A stretch of 7,649 bases of DNA from Comamonadaceae bacterium (GTDB lineage Bacteria; Pseudomonadota; Gammaproteobacteria; Burkholderiales; Burkholderiaceae_C). The notes under the pieces were generated by a model, which saw only the letters and a list, made by a program, of their open reading frames with translations, searched no databases and was not told where the DNA came from. Made by a program: the position numbers and the translations under genes. Of this stretch, positions 1 to 4,804 are shown piece by piece. The first letter of the stretch is position 1, and the number at the start of each line of letters is the position of its first letter. The DNA lies in contig CANGML010000074.1 of NCBI GenBank assembly GCA_947454585.1, forward strand, positions 1-7,649. The letters are read 5' to 3'.

Positions 1-830
1 AGCCACCCAAGTATCTTCGCCTCAAGCTGCGCCCGGCCTTTAAAGCTGGCGACATGGCGCTGAAGGTCACCATCAAAATTGATGGGCTGTAGGTGGCGAA
101 CAAGCCTTTGCTGCCCCCCTTCAAAATCGAGCTTGTCTTCCTCGATGGCTTGCAACAAGCGTGTGACCCGTTGATTGAAGCGCTCGCTTTTCTCCACGGC
201 AGGCACGGCATCTCTCCAGTCCAGATATTGGATACGGCAGATGGAGGTGGGAGATCCCTGAGGGACATCCATCAACAGAATGGGAATGATGGGCTTGCGA
301 AGCTCAAGTGCCTTGGCGATCTCGTTCAGGCAGAACCCGTCTGGGCGACGGACCGAGTGCGGCGTCATCGTGAGCACGACGCAATCACACCACGCTAAGC
401 CTTTCTCGATACGCTGCTCCCAGTCATGGCCAGTAGTCAGCTGCTCGCCATCAAACCAAACCTCATGGCCTCGCTCGCAAAGTGCATCTCGCATAGCCTC
501 CACTTCGACTGTGTAGTCATCGTGGCCGTAGCTCAAAAAGAGCTTCCGCGTCTTTATGCTCTCCGGATGCTGATTAGGATCACCAAGCCTAAACCGATGA
601 TAGCCAAGGTCTGAAACTGGGTGCGGAAGCGAGTCAGAGGCTAGTGCGGCCAACTTCGCGGTCTCTCGCAAAATTGTTTTTCTCTGCCCGATAGTTGAAA
701 CACCGAGCTCTCTCAGATCGGCATCAGTTAGCTCGGAGATTGACTGGTAATCAAGATCCTGTGCATGGAAAGCCTCGGCATATTGGGGCAAGCCGATTTT
801 ATTCAGCCAATCGACAAGGTCAAAGCTCAA
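1..830 (-). CDS. SAM-TIR multidomain protein, probable NADase/defence effector (3' end outside window)
   Basis: The minus strand is open from a TTG codon at 830 to the window edge, giving 276 residues with no stop. Residues about 1-63 read as a SAM domain (VDWLNKIGLPQYAEAF near the start, then LTDADLRELGV and IGQRKTIL), a protein-protein oligomerisation fold. Residues about 93-230 are a TIR domain: box 1 KLFLSYGHDD (96-105), HEVWFD (122-127), FCLNEI with the expected catalytic Glu170, PIIPILL (180-186) and IQYLDWRDA (200-208). TIR domains with this glutamate commonly hydrolyse NAD+ or make signalling nucleotides. After a linker, SFKGRAQLEAKILGW (262-276) resembles the FxGR entry to STAND-type NTPase modules, but the P-loop would lie beyond the window. 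TTG is chosen because GAGGAG sits 6 nt before it and a TAG at 849-851 blocks upstream extension; no ATG fits before the SAM domain. The SAM and TIR calls are firm; the third module and a defence role are inference. Confidence 0.5.
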   Translation of the reverse strand, partial: MSFDLVDWLNKIGLPQYAEAFHAQDLDYQSISELTDADLRELGVSTIGQRKTILRETAKLAALASDSLPHPVSDLGYHRFRLGDPNQHPESIKTRKLFLSYGHDDYTVEVEAMRDALCERGHEVWFDGEQLTTGHDWEQRIEKGLAWCDCVVLTMTPHSVRRPDGFCLNEIAKALELRKPIIPILLMDVPQGSPTSICRIQYLDWRDAVPAVEKSERFNQRVTRLLQAIEEDKLDFEGGQQRLVRHLQPINFDGDLQRHVASFKGRAQLEAKILGW

Positions 831-1017
831 AACTCTCTCCTCAGATGACTAACGACCATACAAAAGAGCCCGAAGTACTTGGAGCCGGTCTCTCTTCGAA
901 TAGCACAGGGGATCGGCGTCATTCAGCTTTTCACAGTCGTACATCATAAAACTCATCGCCGAAGAAACTTTCATGAATTTAGGATTGATTTCTAATAATA
1001 AGCGAATGCGGTCAATT
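831..1017 (-). other. Intergenic strip with a possible 55-codon open frame
   Basis: Between the 85-aa gene and the SAM-TIR gene, one minus-strand frame is open from just after the TAA at 1018-1020 down to the TAG at 849-851. It would encode about 55 residues from an ATT at 1016 (AAGGA lies a few bases before it), or 41 residues from the ATG at 974. The predicted peptide is helical-looking (IDRIRLLLEI near the start, RDRLQVLRALLYGR at the end) and I do not recognise it. It could be a tiny gene, the out-of-frame tail of the 85-aa gene after a frameshift, or chance. I see no convincing -35/-10 pair here, so the SAM-TIR gene may be transcribed from further upstream. Confidence 0.5.
837..842 (-). 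promoter_or_regulatory. Strong ribosome binding site deciding a TTG start
   Basis: On the minus strand GAGGAG is followed by a 6-nt spacer (AGAGTT) and then TTG at 830-828. This near-ideal Shine-Dalgarno placement fixes the start of the SAM-TIR gene, which has no ATG or GTG in frame between the upstream stop (849-851) and the SAM domain. Confidence 0.5.
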
Positions 1018-1275
1018 TTATTTCCTTTGATCTGCTTGTCGCTGAGCCTTGATGCTACGAAGTAGTTCGGTGAAAACATTGAAGTTCTCATTTGACTGGT
1101 TTGATTCCACCTCGGTCGATATAAGTTTAGTTCTAGCCAGTTTTGGTATGCGGTACTCCACAACCGACATAAGCATCTCGAATGCCTTTGCAGGATTTGG
1201 ACGGACAAGATACTCATCCGAAAATTGGCCAGTTGCTGGATCAATATTACGAATGCCGCCACGCATGCCTCGCAT
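1018..1275 (-). CDS. Small hypothetical protein (85 aa), faintly phage-like
   Basis: This is an 85-residue basic, soluble protein with no signal peptide or membrane segment. The N-terminus is Gly/Arg-rich (MRGMRGGIRNIDPATGQF); the middle (PNPAKAFEMLMSVVEYRIPK) looks like an amphipathic helix; the C-terminus is charged and helical (ELLRSIKAQRQADQRK). The NPAKAFE...EYRIPKLART stretch is reminiscent of helical segments in phage small-terminase-type proteins, but this is an impression, not an identification. The frame is closed upstream by a TAG at 1294-1296, so ATG 1275 is the first ATG; no strong Shine-Dalgarno is visible. A second minus frame overlaps it (1262-849), but its first half has unlikely composition, so this frame is preferred. 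It could be a remnant of a longer gene that frameshifted near 1018. It lies 187 nt before the SAM-TIR gene in the same orientation. Confidence 0.5.
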   Translation of the reverse strand: MRGMRGGIRNIDPATGQFSDEYLVRPNPAKAFEMLMSVVEYRIPKLARTKLISTEVESNQSNENFNVFTELLRSIKAQRQADQRK

Positions 1276-1367
1276 TAGCTCTAAGAAAACTAACTAATTC
1301 TAAATAACTTATTTATTTGGGTCGGTGATTTTAAAATGCGTATGTCGCATTTGAAGCCACATGGGTT
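1276..1367. other. AT-rich intergenic spacer with a short palindrome
   Basis: The gap between the globin-like gene and the 85-aa gene is strongly AT-rich. It holds a perfect 7-bp inverted repeat around one base (TAAATAAcTTATTTA, 1301-1315) and the weak hairpin at 1334-1352. The minus-strand promoter of the 85-aa gene probably lies here, but I cannot pick a clear -35/-10 pair among the A/T runs. Confidence 0.5.
1334..1352 (-). terminator. Weak hairpin after the globin-like gene, possible terminator
   Basis: AAATGCG and CGCATTT form a 7-bp stem around a 5-nt loop, 15 bp past the stop codon of the globin-like gene. On the minus strand the stem is followed by only a short T-run and then AAAATC. 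GC content is low and the U-tract is poor, so this is at best a weak intrinsic terminator. Confidence 0.5.
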
Positions 1368-2216
1368 TTACGCATTAGCAAATAAAACCTTATCCTTGGA
1401 CGGCGCCATCACATTGATCAGCAGCTCTTGCGCGTCAGCCTTGAATGCTTCTTCAAACCGCCAAGTGAAATGGTTAGTCACGCGTTGTAGCAAGCGCTTA
1501 GGTACGCCATATTGGGTGGGTACGCGATAGCTGCCTTCAAAAACGGCATGCCCATCGTCATCTTTGAAAACGCGAAAATTCAAAGGCGTAATAAGTGCCG
1601 AGGCAGACATGACGATGGGGTGCAGATCAAACACCTCAACCGATTCTTTGGCCTTAGCGCGTGCAAAAAGTTCAATTGCAGAACCTGACTTGTCGATCTT
1701 GGTGTGAAGCGGATAGGCCAAACCGTACATCGCCATCGAATCAATTTCATTCGTGGCTGAATTGAGCTTGCTTTCGATGCCTTGTGAGCGGAAAAAAGTC
1801 AGCAACACATCGTGAGTGATATCCGCAGGCTTGTAAAAAGACTTTTTGGTGTCCGCCACTTTGCTGCGGGTCTCTTCCACCATCTCAATGATGTGCATGG
1901 CCATGCGTGGCGCGTCGTTTCGATGCACTTTGGCATTCGCTAACACGATGTGCAAGAGTTTGATGACGTCTTCAAACACATGCATTGAAATGCGAATATC
2001 TGCAATCGCCGTTTGCACGACATCTTGGCGGTAATCTATTTCCGGCTTTCGCATGATGTACCTTGGAAACATCAGCTGATCCGCCATGATTTGTGTCAGA
2101 GGGACAGAAAAAAAATAATGCATCAATCCATGGTCTTGACGCACTTTTTCATAAAACGACGCGATGATTTTTTGAAGTCCCGCACTGCCTCCATATTTTT
2201 GAACAAGATCTTGCAT
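1368..2216 (-). CDS. Globin-like protein lacking the proximal histidine, with an unknown C-terminal domain
   Basis: The product is 282 residues with no signal peptide. Residues about 4-122 follow the truncated-hemoglobin (group I) pattern: YGGSAGLQKIIASFYEKV (8-25, with the B10-type Tyr22), an aromatic cluster HYFF (33-36, CD1 region), ADQLMF (45-50, E helix) and IRISMHVFEDV (74-84), matching the usual GIT.xHF segment. Where the family has its proximal heme-ligating His, five residues before that segment's Ile75 region, this protein has Ile71 (context QTAIADIRI). Heme binding in the normal way is therefore unlikely. Residues about 128-282 form a second region I do not recognise, with VFDLHPIVMSAS (195-206) and FRVFKDDDGHAVFEGSYRVP (214-233) suggesting a beta-rich fold. 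Heme-free globin domains are known as stress sensors (RsbR family), so a sensing or partner-binding role is plausible. It starts 9 nt after the secreted Cys-rich gene ends, implying co-transcription; a weak AAGG precedes the ATG. Confidence 0.5.
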   Translation of the reverse strand: MQDLVQKYGGSAGLQKIIASFYEKVRQDHGLMHYFFSVPLTQIMADQLMFPRYIMRKPEIDYRQDVVQTAIADIRISMHVFEDVIKLLHIVLANAKVHRNDAPRMAMHIIEMVEETRSKVADTKKSFYKPADITHDVLLTFFRSQGIESKLNSATNEIDSMAMYGLAYPLHTKIDKSGSAIELFARAKAKESVEVFDLHPIVMSASALITPLNFRVFKDDDGHAVFEGSYRVPTQYGVPKRLLQRVTNHFTWRFEEAFKADAQELLINVMAPSKDKVLFANA

Positions 2217-2225
2217 GCGCCTTGT

Positions 2226-2525
2226 TCAACGCCACATGGCCACTCGCTGCTTGTCACGCACTGCCATCAAACACGATTGACGTCTGATCGGGCTGCTGAT
2301 CTTGTCACAGCCATATGAGTTGGACGCTACCATCGCGCGGCAATACAAGGCGCCATCTGTCGATGAAATTTGGTCGCAGACCACGGGATTGACCATGGAT
2401 ACTGCCGTACAAAGATATTGCTCATCTTTGGTTCGTTTCATTTCACAGTCGCGCACGGATTCGCAAAATCCTGCCAGAGATGTAGCGAGTAGCAAGGAAC
2501 CCAAGAATAGATGCCGTATCTTCAT
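2226..2525 (-). CDS. Small secreted cysteine-ladder protein
   Basis: This 99-residue protein begins with a clear Sec signal: basic MKIRH, then a hydrophobic stretch (LFLGSLLLATSLAG). There is no proper lipobox before Cys21, because Phe is at -1, so it is probably a soluble periplasmic or exported protein. The mature part has cysteines at 21, 27, 39, 50, 62, 73 and 85. From Cys27 on, the spacing alternates 12, 11, 12, 11, 12, and two segments repeat the pattern Cys-x10-Cys-Asp-[Gln/Lys]-Ile-Ser-Ser (39-55 and 62-78), indicating a roughly 23-residue internal repeat likely held by disulfides. I do not recognise the family. It is the first gene after the histidine kinase (111-nt gap) and is followed at 9 nt by the globin-like gene. 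A copy of the regulator palindrome lies 82 nt before its ATG, so control by the adjacent two-component system is likely. A role in metal or redox handling is only a guess from the cysteines. Confidence 0.5.
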   Translation of the reverse strand: MKIRHLFLGSLLLATSLAGFCESVRDCEMKRTKDEQYLCTAVSMVNPVVCDQISSTDGALYCRAMVASNSYGCDKISSPIRRQSCLMAVRDKQRVAMWR

Positions 2526-2636
2526 TTTTGAAACCCATGTATTGAGGGTTGAACGGTACGGTTTTGTGGCTTGATCTTTGTTACTTCATTGATGCACGTA
2601 ATGGTGGATAACAGCTTTGTAATGTCAGTCGGTAGC
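2526..2636 (-). promoter_or_regulatory. Promoter-containing gap before the secreted Cys-rich gene
   Basis: This 111-nt gap separates the kinase stop from the secreted-protein ATG and carries the imperfect regulator palindrome (2608-2623). A minus-strand CTGACA partly overlaps the upstream end of that box and could be a -35, but no good -10 follows at 17 nt, as expected for an activator-dependent promoter. No intrinsic terminator is visible after the kinase gene, so read-through from the kinase operon is also possible. Confidence 0.5.
2608..2623. promoter_or_regulatory. Second, imperfect copy of the response-regulator palindrome
   Basis: ATAACAGCTTTGTAAT matches the perfect palindrome at 4763-4778 at 13 of 16 positions, with the TTTGTAAT half intact. 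It lies in the gap between the kinase stop and the start of the secreted Cys-rich gene, where an operator for that gene would be expected. The match is seen in the sequence; binding by the neighbouring regulator is inferred. Confidence 0.5.
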
Positions 2637-4037
2637 CTAGAAGTTTTTTCTATGTTGGTTCAGTGAAATCCTGCACTCAATGCATACTTTTTTATCAGCT
2701 GTGACGCGCAGGTGAATGTCACCTCCATGTACCTTCACTATTTCTTTGCACAAGCTCAGTCCAAGTCCTGAGCCCGTGGCTCCGTCATTCACAGGAGCCT
2801 CTGTTTGGAGATGCCTGTAGAACCGATGAAAGATACGGTCATCTAAGCCATCTAATTCCAGGTTCGTGGTGTTACAGATGGTGAAGTGCACTTGGTGACG
2901 AATCACGCGCGCCTGAAAGTCAATAGAGCCATTTTTGTAGTTGTATTTGATGGCATTACCAAAAAGGTTATTCATCAATTGAAAAATTAAATCGCGATCA
3001 GCCTTGATTTGAATGACGCCCTCAATGGTTTTCATCAACATCAGGTCTGACCTGTAACTTTTGATGTCATCCATCATTTGCCCAACCAAATCGTTGAGGT
3101 TGATGTCTTCTTTCTCAAGATCAATTTTCCCGGCGTCGGCTTGTGAAAGAAAAAGTAATTTGTTGGATATCGAGATCAAACGCTCAACCTCTTCTGACAC
3201 CAAAGACAGCTCAATTTGCGTCCCTGAGCCGTCGGGCACTTGGTTGATCAGTCGGTTCAAATGACCGCGGATGATGGTGAGCGGCGTTCGCAACTCATGC
3301 GCTGCGTCACTTGAAAAGCGTGCAGCTTGCGTGTAGTTTGCGCTCAGCCGTTCCATCAACTCATTGAAGTAACGAATGAATGTGGCGAACTCTTTGAAAT
3401 TGTCTTTGGTATCAAGATGGGCTTGAGGGCTTGGGAGCTTGATTTGTGCAAACGCTCTTTGTAAATTTCTAATGGGCTTCAAGACGACAAAGATAATGAA
3501 GGCTGTTGTGAGCAACACATAAGCGATCAGAATAGGAAACATGGTGACTGCGATCTTATTTCTGACTTTCAATATGTCGTCGAGTGATCTTTGAAATACG
3601 TCGGCATTGATGCCAACGTAGAGCTGTTGGGAATTTATCGCTACACGCACCACACGCCAACTTTTCGCATCCCACTCTATGGTTGTGGTTTCGAACGGTT
3701 TTGTTTGTAAGGCCTCCCACGCCACCTTTTGCGAGGCCAAGCTACCTTCAAACGCGGCTGTCTCAATGCTTGGTTTGAGGTTATCGACAAAAACCAGCAT
3801 GTCATTGGCATGAACATGCAAGATTGTCTTTTCAAGGTTGGTTTGAAATACGTTTAAATCGAGTTGGCCTACGGTTGTGTCCAATTCTTTTTGGACATGT
3901 TGTGCCAAGACTTCACTGAAGTACAACTGAAATGGCTCGCCGCTGGCCCATCTGACGACTAGGCGAGATGCGCCTGCAAAAGCCACGACACAGAGGGTGA
4001 CCGATAAAAAAACATGTAACGTGAATGAGCGTCGCAT
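2637..4037 (-). CDS. Sensor histidine kinase, CusS/CopS-like organisation
   Basis: This is a 466-residue inner-membrane kinase that should autophosphorylate and pass phosphate to the regulator encoded 5 nt upstream. TM1 is about residues 9-29; a periplasmic sensor of about 130 residues (30-162) follows; TM2 is about 165-186. Then come a HAMP-like linker (KPIRNLQRAFAQI, 187-199), the HisKA domain with phospho-acceptor His247 in AAHELRTPL, the N box NLFGNAIKYN (357-366), an F-box-like segment RIFHRFYRHL (401-410) and the glycine-rich ATP lid GSGLGLSL (422-429). All parts of an active kinase are present. The periplasmic domain has no cysteines and no obvious His/Met metal cluster beyond scattered residues, and I cannot identify its ligand. 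The ATG at 4037 is supported by the short RR-HK gap and by MRRS leading straight into TM1. Overall layout resembles heavy-metal or oxidative-stress sensor kinases; the signal itself is unknown. Confidence 0.5.
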   Translation of the reverse strand: MRRSFTLHVFLSVTLCVVAFAGASRLVVRWASGEPFQLYFSEVLAQHVQKELDTTVGQLDLNVFQTNLEKTILHVHANDMLVFVDNLKPSIETAAFEGSLASQKVAWEALQTKPFETTTIEWDAKSWRVVRVAINSQQLYVGINADVFQRSLDDILKVRNKIAVTMFPILIAYVLLTTAFIIFVVLKPIRNLQRAFAQIKLPSPQAHLDTKDNFKEFATFIRYFNELMERLSANYTQAARFSSDAAHELRTPLTIIRGHLNRLINQVPDGSGTQIELSLVSEEVERLISISNKLLFLSQADAGKIDLEKEDINLNDLVGQMMDDIKSYRSDLMLMKTIEGVIQIKADRDLIFQLMNNLFGNAIKYNYKNGSIDFQARVIRHQVHFTICNTTNLELDGLDDRIFHRFYRHLQTEAPVNDGATGSGLGLSLCKEIVKVHGGDIHLRVTADKKVCIECRISLNQHRKNF

Positions 4038-4042
4038 GACAG

Positions 4043-4723
4043 TCAGTTATTGAGCCTATAGCCCACGCCGCGAATAGTTTCTAAGGGGAACACGTGCAGC
4101 TCGTCAGGCTGGGCATCGTCCAATTTACGACGTAGCCGTTGAATGCAAACATCGACCACGTTGGTACCTGGATCAAAGTCAACATTCCACACTTGCTTGA
4201 GGATTTGTTGCCTTGAAAAAATCTGTCCTGGCGACAGCATCAAGCACTCTAACAAGACGAACTCGCGCTGGGTGAGGGTGGCCGTGTGTTTGCCCCATTG
4301 AGCGACGCGTGTGAACCGATTCAGCGTCAAGCCACTTTGTGAAATGGTGGTGTGTGCGCTGCCTGATTGCCGCTCAATGAGGGTTTTGACACGCACAACC
4401 AACTCTTCAATGAAAAATGGTTTGGCCAAGTAATCATCCGCACCTTTTTCGAAACCTTTCAGCCGATCGGCCAGTTCGGTTCGTGCGGTGAGCATCATGA
4501 TGGGCGTTTTGACTCCTGTGCGTCTAATTTCCCCCAGAACTTCAAACCCATCCATCAAAGGCATGGAAACGTCCAGAACAATGGCATCAAATTTTTTGAT
4601 CAAGGCGGTGTTGAGCCCCCTGAAGCCGTCTGAGTCGTGATGAACTGCAAAGCCTTCCTTTTCGAAGCCCGAGATGACGAAATCGGCGATATGTTGCTCG
4701 TCTTCAATCAACAAAATATTCAT
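4043..4723 (-). CDS. OmpR/PhoB-family response regulator, CusR/CopR-like
   Basis: This 226-residue DNA-binding response regulator is the partner of the kinase encoded next. The receiver domain (1-118) has the acidic pair Glu7-Asp8, phospho-acceptor Asp51 (VLDVSMP), Thr79 (MLTA) and Lys101 (LAKPF), so it should be phosphorylatable. The C-terminal winged helix (about 128-224) has LTQREFVLLECL, a recognition region NVVDVCIQRLRRKLD and the closing GVGYRLNN. Sequence style fits the CusR/CopR/HprR heavy-metal and redox branch, supported by a TTACA/TGTAA-type palindrome just upstream. It is the first gene of its operon, 81 nt after the end of the receptor gene. No Shine-Dalgarno is visible and the ATG sits within a perfect inverted repeat, so translation may be structurally controlled. 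Probable targets are its own promoter and the secreted Cys-rich/globin-like pair. Confidence 0.5.
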   Translation of the reverse strand: MNILLIEDEQHIADFVISGFEKEGFAVHHDSDGFRGLNTALIKKFDAIVLDVSMPLMDGFEVLGEIRRTGVKTPIMMLTARTELADRLKGFEKGADDYLAKPFFIEELVVRVKTLIERQSGSAHTTISQSGLTLNRFTRVAQWGKHTATLTQREFVLLECLMLSPGQIFSRQQILKQVWNVDFDPGTNVVDVCIQRLRRKLDDAQPDELHVFPLETIRGVGYRLNN

Positions 4724-4751
4724 GAATTGATTTTGGTGCTCAATTCATGAA
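4719..4751 (-). repeat. Perfect 12-bp inverted repeat enclosing the regulator start codon
   Basis: TTCATGAATTGA (4719-4730) and TCAATTCATGAA (4740-4751) are exact reverse complements separated by 9 nt. In the minus-strand mRNA the downstream arm contains the response-regulator AUG (4723-4721) and the upstream arm contains a mini-frame AUG-AAU-UGA (4748-4740). The hairpin would bury the start codon. Alternatively it is a DNA-level operator. Confidence 0.5.
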
Positions 4752-4762
4752 CTTATGGGTGC

Positions 4763-4778
4763 ATTACAAGTTTGTAAT
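4763..4778. promoter_or_regulatory. Perfect palindrome upstream of the response-regulator gene, likely operator
   Basis: ATTACAAGTTTGTAAT is two 7-bp arms (ATTACAA/TTGTAAT) around GT, 39 nt before the regulator ATG in an 81-nt intergenic gap. It resembles the TTACA...TGTAA boxes described for CusR/CopR/HprR-type regulators. Autoregulation by the adjacent regulator is the simplest reading. Confidence 0.5.
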
Positions 4779-4804
4779 CTTGCTTGAAAGTGTGGGTGTC
4801 GTGG

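Noticed and set aside
93..398. Plus-strand open frame of 101 codons
   Set aside because: It is the exact codon-register shadow of the SAM-TIR gene; the minus-strand reading has clear TIR motifs and this one does not resemble any protein.
849..1262. 137-codon minus-strand frame
   Set aside because: Its first half overlaps the better 85-aa gene and has unlikely composition (many Trp, Cys, Arg, Gln). Only the last ~55 codons, past 1018, may mean anything and are noted separately.
1301..1315. AT-rich palindrome TAAATAAcTTATTTA as an operator
   Set aside because: In a strongly AT-rich spacer such symmetry is easily accidental and no second copy was found.
2602..2610. Single DnaA-box-like sequence (TTATCCACC on the minus strand)
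   Set aside because: One isolated near-match next to the regulator box, with no cluster of boxes, no AT-rich unwinding element and no replication gene nearby.
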